64,000 nucleotides of DNA, from contig JABCZL010000003.1 of NCBI GenBank assembly GCA_013289685.1, forward strand, positions 310,001-374,000, in the 5' to 3' direction. Source of the stretch: Acidobacteriota bacterium (lineage in GTDB: Bacteria; Acidobacteriota; Terriglobia; Terriglobales; Acidobacteriaceae). Positions 35,521 through 43,612 of the stretch are shown here, piece after piece; positions within the stretch are counted from its first letter, which is position 1; every line of letters starts with the position of its first letter. Position numbers and translations under genes: made by a program. The notes below the pieces were generated by a model. It was not told the DNA's origin, made no database searches, and saw nothing but the letters and a program-made list of their open reading frames with translations.

Positions 35521-36140
35521 AAGAGCCGGAGCCGGTGGTGTTCGTCATCGATGACGATCGCATGATTCGCGATGGGCTCCAAAGTCTGATCCGATCTGTC
35601 GGACTGCGGGTCGAAACGTTCGCCTCAGCCCAGGAATTTCTAGTTGCGAAGCGCCCAGACGCGCCAGCCTGTCTTGTTCTGGATGTCAGAATGCCGGAGC
35701 TTAGCGGCCTCGATCTTCAATTGAAGTTGAGAGATGGAGGCATCCCGATTCCAATCATCTTCATTACCGGACACGGGGACATTCCCATGTCCGTGCGCGC
35801 GATGAAAGAAGGAGCCCACGAGTTTCTGACGAAACCTGTTCGCGGCCAGGATCTGCTCGATGCAGTTCAGAAGGCACTGGCCAGCGACCGAACCCTCCGC
35901 CAGGAACGCAAGGAAGCCAACGAAATCCGTGGGCGATTCGAGTCCCTTACGCCGCGAGAGAAGGAAGTACTTGAACTGGTGGTTGCTGGCCTTCTGAACA
36001 AGCAGATTGCCGCTCAACTAGGAATGAGCGAGCTAACGGTTAAGACTCATCGTGCTCATGTAATGGAAAAAACCCAAGCCGAATCCCTAGCCCACCTTGT
36101 CCGCATGTCTGAGAAGCTCAAGAGCGTCTCTCGAAAGTAG
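35517..36140 (+). CDS. FixJ-family response regulator
   Basis: This 207-residue regulator has a receiver with Asp56 in CLVLDVRMPELSG, ITGHGDIPMSVRAMKEGA, and Lys in FLTKPVRG, all typical of FixJ/NodW. A LuxR-type DNA-binding domain follows (LTPREKEVLELVVAGLLNKQ, LTVKTHRAHVMEK). It is translationally coupled to the kinase upstream. The targets are not known; nearby genes are candidates. Confidence 0.93.
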   Translation: MKEPEPVVFVIDDDRMIRDGLQSLIRSVGLRVETFASAQEFLVAKRPDAPACLVLDVRMPELSGLDLQLKLRDGGIPIPIIFITGHGDIPMSVRAMKEGAHEFLTKPVRGQDLLDAVQKALASDRTLRQERKEANEIRGRFESLTPREKEVLELVVAGLLNKQIAAQLGMSELTVKTHRAHVMEKTQAESLAHLVRMSEKLKSVSRK

Positions 36141-36261
36141 GGACCTTTCTCCTCCTAAAGCAGTAGAGTTTTCAAGACAAAGCAGGATGGTTTTCAAGTC
36201 GCCCGGTTGGTAGTCTCATGCTCGCGACAGATCAAACCCGTCGCAGACTGGGTGAACCGAA

Positions 36262-36663
36262 GTGGGTGAGACTCTAACTGACGCTGGCATCATCGCAATT
36301 GTGGACGATGATGAGCCCCTGCGCGAAGCGCTGGGAAGCGTGATGAAGGCGGCCGGCTTTTCTCCCAGAACGTTTGCTTCGGCTGAGGAATTTCTCGCTT
36401 GTAACGATTGCGATGACACAGTCTGCCTGATACTCGACGTACGCCTGCCGGGCATGAGTGGGATCGAGTTGCAGAAGCGGTTGAGCAAGACGAATAGCCG
36501 GCTTCCCATCGTTTTCGTAACTGCCCACGGCGATGCCACGCTTCGAGACTCAGTGATGCGAGCCGGAGCCGCCGCTTTTCTGTATAAGCCGGTTCGGAGC
36601 GACGCATTGCTAAAAGAGATTCGCAGGGCACTGGAACAAGGTAGCGCCAACAACCAACTGTGA
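36262..36663 (+). CDS. Single-domain receiver protein (FixJ-type, no output domain)
   Basis: This is a 133-residue receiver domain alone. Asp59 sits in CLILDVRLPGMSG, with VTAHGDATL and YKPVRSDALL. It starts at GTG 36262. It has no DNA-binding domain and ends 12 nt before a sigma-54 activator that itself lacks a receiver. The two genes look like the split halves of an NtrC-type regulator, with the receiver perhaps regulating the ATPase in trans. Confidence 0.85.
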   Translation: MGETLTDAGIIAIVDDDEPLREALGSVMKAAGFSPRTFASAEEFLACNDCDDTVCLILDVRLPGMSGIELQKRLSKTNSRLPIVFVTAHGDATLRDSVMRAGAAAFLYKPVRSDALLKEIRRALEQGSANNQL

Positions 36664-36675
36664 AAGGGAGTAGCT

Positions 36676-37764
36676 ATGGCTTCCGCGTACCCGCTAAGGA
36701 CGGCTGACGAAACCACAGCGAGTTTCGCGCGACTGGCGCAATCTCGTGCCGACGCGACGAACGAAATCGTGGGGGAAAGTCCGCTGCTGCAATCCCTATT
36801 GCAACAGGTAGGGCTCGTCGCGCCGACAGACTCCACAGTTCTGATTCTGGGGGAGACGGGCACCGGGAAGGAACTGATCGCGCGTGCCATTCACCGGTTC
36901 TCCAACCGGTCGTCACGTCCATTCATCCGTGTGAACTGCGCGGCGATTCCACCTTCCCTGATCGCGTCCGAGTTATTCGGACACGAAAGAGGGGCGTTTA
37001 CCGGAGCGCTGCAGCGGCGGCAGGGACGTTTTGAGGCGGCCAACGGGGGAACGATCTTTCTCGATGAGATCGGCGAGTTGCCCATGGAAACCCAGATCAC
37101 TCTCCTCCGCGTGATTCAGGAGAGAGAATTTGAACGCGTTGGCAGTAGCCAGCCGATCCCCGTGGATGTTCGCATCATAGCGGCCACGAACCGCGACCTA
37201 GAAGCGGCCGTGGCGGATCGTACATTTCGCTCGGACATGTTTTACCGGCTGAATGTTTTTCCGATTCATGTCCCCGCCTTGAGAGAACGCCTGGAAGATA
37301 TCCCGCTACTGGTGGAGCATCTGATCGAACGTTTCGCCAAGAGAGTGGGCAAAGCATTTCGCACGATCAAGATGAATACGATCGAGACCCTGCAAGCCTA
37401 CGATTGGCCAGGCAACATTCGTGAACTACAGAATGTAATCGAAAGATCCGTCATTTTGGCCGAGGGCGATGTCTTCTCGATCGACGAGGGGTGGGTAAAA
37501 CGCGGTCTTCGGCGGCCGCGCCCGACGGCTCCACTTATCAGCTCCATTGCCGAGCGGGAGCGAGAGATGATCGAGGCTGCGCTCGCGGAAAGTGAAGGGC
37601 GCATTTCAGGACCGTCGGGAGCTGCTGCGAAGCTGGGGATCCCGCGTCAGACTCTGGACTCGAAAATCGCGAGCCTACAAATCAACAAACTGCGTTTCAA
37701 ATCGCGCCGAAACGGAATGCTTGCCATGCCGCAGGTTAATACGGGTGACGTCGATGTCGACTAA
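36676..37764 (+). CDS. Sigma-54-dependent AAA+ activator without receiver domain
   Basis: This 362-residue enhancer-binding ATPase has Walker A GETGTGKE (59-66), the sigma-54-contacting GAFTGA loop (106-111), Walker B TIFLDE (126-131), IIAATNRDLE, and the AAA+ sensor region FRSDMFYRLNVFPI. A C-terminal Fis-type helix-turn-helix follows (GAAAKLGIPRQTLDSKI). There is no N-terminal regulatory domain. An AAAGGGAG precedes the ATG. It is adjacent to the single receiver protein, which may supply control. No sigma-54 promoter was identified with confidence nearby. Confidence 0.92.
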   Translation: MASAYPLRTADETTASFARLAQSRADATNEIVGESPLLQSLLQQVGLVAPTDSTVLILGETGTGKELIARAIHRFSNRSSRPFIRVNCAAIPPSLIASELFGHERGAFTGALQRRQGRFEAANGGTIFLDEIGELPMETQITLLRVIQEREFERVGSSQPIPVDVRIIAATNRDLEAAVADRTFRSDMFYRLNVFPIHVPALRERLEDIPLLVEHLIERFAKRVGKAFRTIKMNTIETLQAYDWPGNIRELQNVIERSVILAEGDVFSIDEGWVKRGLRRPRPTAPLISSIAEREREMIEAALAESEGRISGPSGAAAKLGIPRQTLDSKIASLQINKLRFKSRRNGMLAMPQVNTGDVDVD

Positions 37765-37909
37765 CGCAATTGATTGCGGCATCGCTCTCGTGTCTCTCGT
37801 GGTCCTGATGTTCATCCTCAACCGGCTGGGGTTGATTGCGTGGTTTACGTGGATCAGTCGCCGCAAGGACCCGAATCAAGGTTCTTCCGCCAGGAGATCG
37901 CTGGAATGA
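37754..37909 (+). CDS. Small single-span membrane protein, unknown
   Basis: This 51-residue frame from ATG 37754 overlaps the end of the AAA+ gene by 11 nt. It has one hydrophobic helix ([20 protein letters not shown]) followed by a basic tail, as expected for a membrane microprotein. No homologue is recognised. The overlap with the decayed glucosidase downstream means it could also be a chance frame. Confidence 0.4.
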   Translation: MSTNAIDCGIALVSLVVLMFILNRLGLIAWFTWISRRKDPNQGSSARRSLE

Positions 37910-39406
37910 AGACGGATTGGCCGGGATCAGCGATCGCCGACAGATGATTTGCTTTGCCCTCGCGCTGTGGAACGAACGTGATCCGATTTTAAAAGAACGG
38001 ATTTTCGGTCTAACTGGAGACGAAGGTAATCACGGCGAGGACGTGAAGGAATACTACTTCTATCTTGACAGCACGCCTTCGCACTCCTACATGAAGTACC
38101 TCTACAAGTACCCCCAAGCAGAGTTTCCTTACGCGGAGTTGGCCGAGGAAAACCGACGGCGCGACAAGGGCCAAGCGGAATTCGAACTGCTCGATACCGG
38201 TGTATTCGGCGAAGATCGTTACTTCGACGTGTTCGTGGAATATGCCAAGACCGATGTCGAGGACATTCTGATCAAGGTCACGGTCGCAAACCGTGGCCCG
38301 GAAGCCGCCAATCTTCGGGTTCTGCCTACAGTTTGGTTCCGCAATACGTGGTCATGGGGAAACCGCGCCCGACGCCCGAAGCTGCACCAGGCGCGCTCCG
38401 CTCCCAACCCCGTCATCGAACTGAATCTTTCTCCAGTGAACCAAACTCAGCCCAATACCCGCTGGCTCCATTGTGAAGGCTCTCCGGAACTTCTCTTTAC
38501 CGAGAACGAGACGAACGCTCGACGGCTATTTGGAACCGAGAATCGCTCTCCCTTCGTCAAAGACGGCAGCAACGACCATGTCGTGCACGGTATCAAGGAA
38601 GCGGTCAATCCCGAACGTTGGCTCCAAAGCAGCCGCCCATTACAAACTGTCACTCGATTCGGGAGAGACAGTTGTAATAAGGATGCGACTTGCCGACTCG
38701 GACTTCAAACGAACGGGCGCGTTTGCCAGCTTCGACGAAACGTTCGCGCTCCGGCGACGTGAGGCCGATGAATTTTACGCAACGGTCATTCCTGGGGATC
38801 TTTCCGCAGACGCCCAGAACGTAATGCGCCAGGGTTTTGCGGGGATGCTCTGGTCCAAGCAGTTCTATCATTACGTCATCACGGATTGGCTGCGAGGCGA
38901 CCCGGATAACCCACGCCCACCCCAGGAGCGAAGGAAAGGGCGCAACCATCAATGGACTCACTTGTACAACGCTGACGTAATTTCCATGCCAGACAAATGG
39001 GAGTATCCGTGGTATGCCACTTGGGACCTGGCGTTCCACTGCATCCCGCTCGCCCTGGTCGACCCCGACTTCGCAAAAGAGCAGCTTGCGCTGATGCTCC
39101 GCGAGTGGTACATGCACCCCAACGGGCAAATACCCGCTTATGAATGGGCTCTGGGGGACGTTAATCCGCCCGTGCATGCATGGGCCGCATCCTCATTGGC
39201 GCGACTTGCTTCTCTTTCACGAGTACTTCCACGGCGACTCCGGTTCCGGGGTGGGTGCGAGTCATCAAACCGGATGGACCGGCGTGGTCACTAAGCTAAT
39301 GCAACAAAGCGGCGAATTTCGCGAACGCAAGAAAAGTGAGTCAGAGGCCGTCACTGCACCGGCGAGCGGAATTGAATTGTGGGACGGCGCTTCCGTACCT
39401 ACCTAG
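37895..39406 (+). pseudogene. Decayed MGH1-like glucosidase (GH63-type) pseudogene
   Basis: Three frames carry consecutive pieces of one large glycosidase. The first (37895 to about 38615) reads [32 protein letters not shown] and [21 protein letters not shown]. Near 38611-38622 the frame changes by one base. The second part continues with [30 protein letters not shown] and [20 protein letters not shown] to about 39186. The third frame resumes with [20 protein letters not shown], the usual C-terminal end. The N-terminal start and several hundred internal residues are missing. The gene is clearly non-functional. Confidence 0.85.
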
Positions 39407-39811
39407 ATGCGCATCCACGCTGGTACATTTCCGCAGTTACCGTCGGCTGAAGGCAGGACCAACGCAAGACTTGGAGTGATCTGGAAGTTGCTCTTCCACT
39501 ATCTCGACAGCACCGAAGTTGCGTGTATCGAACCCGCCTCGGCTGAGAGCATCTGGGTAGCCGCCCGGTAGCCTCATCGACGTTTTTTTCGGAGTGGCAG
39601 TGCTTTAGCTCCGAAGAGACTGTTCATTCAGTTTTGTCTGCTTTTGATCCTCAATTCGACAGGCCGCTGCACTCCTCAACAAGCACTCAACAATTCTGAT
39701 CTTTCAGCATTTCTGGAGCGTTCAGCGCGTTTCGTTGGCGTAAGTCGCGCAGACTCAGCAAATGTAATTGGCTCAACGATTGCATCTTCTCGTTGCGTCT
39801 GACGTGAGCGA
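39407..39811. other. 405-nt gap before the ECF sigma gene
   Basis: No gene or RNA is recognised. It separates the pseudogene from the ECF sigma factor and should contain the promoter of the sigma-sortase unit. Confidence 0.45.
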
Positions 39812-40513
39812 ATGAAGATCACGACGACGTGCGAGGTTTCCATGAATTGCAAACAGAAGTTCGCAGCGGACAAGCAAGATTCTTTGAGCAGCAATCGCGC
39901 AGCTAGTGAAATCGACACGAATGGTTCGGGGCACAGAATTCCGCACTCGGCGGCCCTTGAAGAGATTTGGCGAACTCATGCCAAGCAGATTCTTCGCATC
40001 ACGCAGCGAATTACGAACAATCGGGAGGACGCCGAGGATGCGCTGCAGGACTCATTCCTGCGAGCCCATGTTCACCTCCATGATTTTGAAGGCCGCTCCA
40101 GTATCGGGACTTGGCTGACGCGGATCGCGATCAATTCGGCGCTCTTGATCCTTCGCAAGCGGGCGGGCGCCGCACATGTTTCCATCGATAATGTGGGGGC
40201 CTCCGGCACCGAAGGTCTCACGCTAATTCCTGCCGACCGCGCGCCGAGCCCCGAGGCGCAGTACGCGGATCTGGAGCAGCAGGCGCTGGTCAAATCGGCG
40301 ATCGCGACAGTACGGCCTTCAATCCGCCGGGCTCTCGAACTCCGAGCGCTGGAAGAACGGTCGGCCAAAGAAATAGCCGACAGCATGGGCGTCTCCGTCT
40401 CTGCCGCCAAGTCCCGACTTTTTCACGCCAGAACTGCCGTGCGGAAGGCGATGGACGCGAAAGTCAACCGCCGCTCCCGCGCAACCGAAGGGCTTCAACT
40501 ATCGGCGGCGTAA
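39812..40513 (+). CDS. ECF-type RNA polymerase sigma factor
   Basis: This 233-residue sigma-70 family protein has region 2 (ILRITQRITNNREDAEDALQ, FLRAHVHLHDFEG, IGTWLTRIAINSALLILRKR) and region 4 (PSIRRALELRALEERSAKEI, ADSMGVSVSAAKSRLFHAR). A second in-frame ATG at 39842 has GAGG at a good distance and may be the true start. No anti-sigma factor gene is adjacent. It lies 30 nt upstream of a sortase and its LPETG substrate, so it probably drives that cassette. Confidence 0.92.
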   Translation: MKITTTCEVSMNCKQKFAADKQDSLSSNRAASEIDTNGSGHRIPHSAALEEIWRTHAKQILRITQRITNNREDAEDALQDSFLRAHVHLHDFEGRSSIGTWLTRIAINSALLILRKRAGAAHVSIDNVGASGTEGLTLIPADRAPSPEAQYADLEQQALVKSAIATVRPSIRRALELRALEERSAKEIADSMGVSVSAAKSRLFHARTAVRKAMDAKVNRRSRATEGLQLSAA

Positions 40514-40543
40514 GCGGGAAATCGATGCCCGGAGCAGACGATC

Positions 40544-41269
40544 ATGTGGAGATCTCAAAAGTCGGTCGGCGATAAGGACGGAGCCCCAGGTCGCAAGCGA
40601 ACGGCTCTGATATGGATCGAACGAGTTCTGCTTGTGTCAGGGCTGGCTCTGGTCGGCTTGTACGGTGCAGCCCGCATGGAAAGCTGGCTCACGTCTCGCG
40701 CGGCACTCGGGCACTTTGCGGCAGACGAGGCATTAGCTCAGCTGGGCAATGAGAGCGATTTGGACAACGTCCCCTCGGGTGTCGACAGGGATTCTTCCGA
40801 GCAACTCGAACTACCCGGTGTCGACTTCAGGCTTTGGGGCGAACGGCGGGTTAAGGCCTACAGGCAGAACATTGACAAACATCCTGAAACTGCACTGGCG
40901 GTGCTGCGGATTCCCAGGATTTCTCTTGAGGCCCCGCTGTTCGACGGAACCGACGATTTGACTTTGAACCACGCAGTCGGACGGATTGCGGGTACGTCCC
41001 GCCCCGGTGAGCCCGGCAACATCGGCATCGCCGGCCATCGGGACGGGTTTTTCCGCGGACTTAAAGATGTACGCGTCGGTGACGCCATCGAACTGAAGAC
41101 GCTGAAGGGAACGGACACTTACATCGTAGATCAAATCCAGATTGTCTCGCCGCGCCAGGTGGAAGTGCTACGGCCGACATCCGTTTCTTCACTCACGCTG
41201 GTCACCTGCTACCCGTTCTATTTCTTCGGCAGCGCACCGCAACGCTACATTGTAACGGCTTCTCTCTGA
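40544..41269 (+). CDS. Class D-type sortase
   Basis: Sortases are membrane transpeptidases that cut LPXTG-like signals and attach proteins to an amino acceptor. This 241-residue protein has an N-terminal membrane anchor (about 22-42) and a sortase core with His165 in GIAGHRDGFFRGL, Cys222 in LTLVTCYPFYFFGS and Arg234 in APQRYIV; all three catalytic residues are present. The wording fits class D. Its partner with an LPETG signal is the next gene, 78 nt downstream. Sortases are rare in diderm bacteria, so the acceptor here is unknown. Confidence 0.9.
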   Translation: MWRSQKSVGDKDGAPGRKRTALIWIERVLLVSGLALVGLYGAARMESWLTSRAALGHFAADEALAQLGNESDLDNVPSGVDRDSSEQLELPGVDFRLWGERRVKAYRQNIDKHPETALAVLRIPRISLEAPLFDGTDDLTLNHAVGRIAGTSRPGEPGNIGIAGHRDGFFRGLKDVRVGDAIELKTLKGTDTYIVDQIQIVSPRQVEVLRPTSVSSLTLVTCYPFYFFGSAPQRYIVTASL

Positions 41270-41347
41270 CAAGAGAAAAACGGCGAACCTGAGAACTCGA
41301 ATCTCGGCGCGCCGGCAACTGCAGATACTTCAACAAGGAGAAAACGC

Positions 41348-42124
41348 ATGAACCTCTTCAAAAAAGCAACCCTCATGAACAAGGGAGCCAGCGCGATCGT
41401 TTTGGCCTTCGTGGCCCTCGGAACGGCTTGGGCACAGGACTCAACCGTGACAACAGTTCAGCATGGACCATCCTCGTTCGACAATCAGGTGAAGAATGCG
41501 GAAGTAGTTTACGTATCAGGTAACGATCTGGTGCTCAAGCTGGAAGACGGCCGTGTCGAGCACATGGTTGTGCCTGACAGCGACAAATTTACCATCGATG
41601 GGAAAGAGGTCACTGTGCACGAACTCGTACCCGGAACGAAGTTGACTCAAACCATTACCACCACCACCACGCCGCGTTATGTCAACTCGGTCAGAACGAT
41701 TGAGGGCAAGGTGTGGCATGTGAATGCGCCCAAATCCGTGATCCTGACTCTTCCCGACAATACCAACCAGGTTTACAACGTTCCCAATCACGCCAAGTTC
41801 GTCATCGAAGGTCGGCAGAAGACGGTGTTTGATTTGAGGAAAGGAATGAAGATCAAGGCCACGATCGTTACCGACGATGAGCATACGGTAGTCGAGCAAA
41901 GCAAATTCGCTTTCGGTCAAGCGCCGTCGCAAACTCCGCGTGAAGTTGGAGTTCTATTGTTCCTTGCTCCAACGCAGCCTCAGGTCACGTTGGCCAGCGC
42001 AGAGCAGCCCGCAGAAATGCTCCCAGAAACGGGTAGTTCGCTCCCGCTGGTGGGATTGATGGGCACATTGGCAATCGCAATGTCGCTCGGGCTGTGGGCC
42101 GTTCGACGGACCCGCACGATCTGA
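41348..42124 (+). CDS. LPXTG-anchored exported protein, candidate sortase substrate
   Basis: This 258-residue protein has a signal peptide (SAIVLAFVALGTAWAQ), two related beta-rich repeats (VYVSGNDLVLKLEDGRVEHM and GKVWHVNAPKSVILTLPDNT), then a C-terminal sorting signal. LPETG occupies residues 225-229, followed by a hydrophobic helix and the basic tail RRTRTI. That is a complete cell-wall sorting signal. AAGGAG precedes ATG 41348. It is followed by a terminator, which ends the sigma-sortase-substrate unit. The function of the exported domain is unknown. Confidence 0.88.
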   Translation: MNLFKKATLMNKGASAIVLAFVALGTAWAQDSTVTTVQHGPSSFDNQVKNAEVVYVSGNDLVLKLEDGRVEHMVVPDSDKFTIDGKEVTVHELVPGTKLTQTITTTTTPRYVNSVRTIEGKVWHVNAPKSVILTLPDNTNQVYNVPNHAKFVIEGRQKTVFDLRKGMKIKATIVTDDEHTVVEQSKFAFGQAPSQTPREVGVLLFLAPTQPQVTLASAEQPAEMLPETGSSLPLVGLMGTLAIAMSLGLWAVRRTRTI

Positions 42125-42136
42125 TGTTTGACGAAC

Positions 42137-42175
42137 GGCCCGTCCGGTGGCGATTGAGCGGGGCGGGCCTTCTTT
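42137..42175 (+). terminator. Rho-independent terminator of the sortase cassette
   Basis: A nine-pair stem with one G-T pair (42137-42145 with 42161-42169) is followed by TTCTTT, 12 nt after the LPETG gene. Confidence 0.8.
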
Positions 42176-42225
42176 ACTAAGCAAGGATGACCAAAGAGCT
42201 AGACAACAGCAAAAGGAGATGTACT

Positions 42226-42972
42226 ATGAAAACCATACTGATTACCGGCTGCTCCTCAGGCTACGGCCTTGAGTCAGCTCGCTATTTCCTCTCGAGAGAC
42301 TGGAACGTCATCGCAACCATGCGGACCCCCCGCGAAGACGCTCTGCCGCGCGCGCAGTCGCTGCGTATCCTCTCGTTGGACGTGACGGATGAAAAAAGCA
42401 TCGCGGCGACCATCAAAGCGGCGGGGCCGATTGATGCCCTCGTCAACAATGCCGGCATCGGCGTCGTCGGCGCTTTCGAAGTGACGCCTCTGTCGCACAT
42501 TCGCAAGATCTTCGAGACCAACACCTTCGGCGTGATGGCGATGACCCAGGCCGTGATCCCGCAGATGCGCGAGCGACGATCCGGAGTGATTGTTAATGTC
42601 ACGTCTAGCACCACCTTGGCACCCTTCCCGTTGGCGGCAGCCTATACCGCGAGCAAGCAGGCTATCTTGGGCTTCACCGCTTCGCTGGCTCACGAGCTTG
42701 GGCATTTCAACATTCATACGAAGCTGATCGAACCCGGATACGCTCCGACGACGAAGTTCACGCAGAATACCGAGGTTCGCGTCGAAGACCTCATTCCGAG
42801 GGCCTATGCCGACTTCGCCGCTCCAATTTTCGCGGAGTTTGCGCGACCGGCGTTGACTACGAAGGAAAGCGATGTCGCCGAGGCCGTATGGCTGGCCGTG
42901 AACGACACTTCCGGGAAGCTACATTTCCCCGCCGGTGCGGATGCGGTAGCCCTTTCACGCGACGTGCGATAA
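42226..42972 (+). CDS. Short-chain dehydrogenase/reductase
   Basis: This 248-residue classical SDR has the cofactor motif TGCSSGYG (NAD(P) site), the NNAGIG strand, catalytic Ser in NVTSSTTLAP and the YTASK catalytic Tyr-Lys motif. ATG 42226 with AAGGAG is preferred to the upstream start at 42187. The substrate is not evident. It is separated from the sortase unit by a terminator. Confidence 0.9.
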   Translation: MKTILITGCSSGYGLESARYFLSRDWNVIATMRTPREDALPRAQSLRILSLDVTDEKSIAATIKAAGPIDALVNNAGIGVVGAFEVTPLSHIRKIFETNTFGVMAMTQAVIPQMRERRSGVIVNVTSSTTLAPFPLAAAYTASKQAILGFTASLAHELGHFNIHTKLIEPGYAPTTKFTQNTEVRVEDLIPRAYADFAAPIFAEFARPALTTKESDVAEAVWLAVNDTSGKLHFPAGADAVALSRDVR

Positions 42973-43042
42973 ATGCCACCTATGGCGGTTGCGCCGTCCA
43001 TCTTTATCCTTCGGCGGCGGCCTCGCTCAACACAAAAACACA

Positions 43043-43070
43043 AACGCCGACCCCGCAAGCGGTCGGCGTT
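43043..43070. terminator. Hairpin downstream of the SDR gene
   Basis: AACGCCGACC (43043-43052) and GGTCGGCGTT (43061-43070) form a perfect 10-bp stem with an 8-nt loop. No T-run follows on the plus strand; a T-rich stretch follows on the minus strand. Confidence 0.45.
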
Positions 43071-43165
43071 CGTGACCTAAGGAAAGAAATGAAGGTCAAG
43101 GCAACAGTCGTCACCGATGGCTAACATACCGTGATCAAGCAGACTAAAACTGGCCTTCCGCCAGT
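43057..43165 (+). pseudogene. Fragment related to the LPXTG protein
   Basis: One frame reads VRDLRKEMKVKATVVTDG, a stop codon, then HTVIKQTKTG. This matches VFDLRKGMKIKATIVTDD-EHTVVEQSKF in the LPETG protein (about residues 160-188) residue by residue. Only this piece is present, interrupted by a stop, with no signal peptide or sorting tail. It is the remnant of a second, decayed paralogue. Confidence 0.7.
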
Positions 43166-43260
43166 CTCCACCTCTGGCGACCCCGCACCGGATAGTGTCA
43201 CGGGATTGGGAGAATCGCGGATCGAGAAGAGAAAAACACAAGAATGCGAGGAAATCGGAG

Positions 43261-43449
43261 ATGTACACCATAGAGAAGAAAGAGAGCAATACCCTTGTTC
43301 TTGATACGAACAAACAAGTTGTTTTTTGCTCGCCCGACGAGGGCTACATCATACATAACTCGCGGGATGGCATCGAGGTTGACAAAGTATCTGCATTAAC
43401 CAACGTGCAACTATTGAGGGCGCTGGCGAAGGCGGTGAAACTAAAGTGA
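43261..43449 (+). CDS. Small hypothetical protein (62 residues)
   Basis: The frame from ATG 43261 encodes a short soluble protein (MYTIEKKESNTLVLDTNKQV, then VDKVSALTNVQLLRALAKAV). GAGG lies upstream. It has no signal or membrane segment. No family is recognised, and it may be a small regulator or a chance frame. Confidence 0.45.
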   Translation: MYTIEKKESNTLVLDTNKQVVFCSPDEGYIIHNSRDGIEVDKVSALTNVQLLRALAKAVKLK

Positions 43450-43612
43450 GTGTTTAAGGCGCGAGGCCGATGGAGCCGCCAGTAACTAAATGGTCTGGCT
43501 ACTGGGTATCCGCAGCCTGCGACCGTCAAGTGTGCGGGCGCGCGACTTTCGGACGGGCTAATTGTTTTCAAAGCGAACCACAAAACTGGATTCTAAATAG
43601 AAGGGCATAGAC

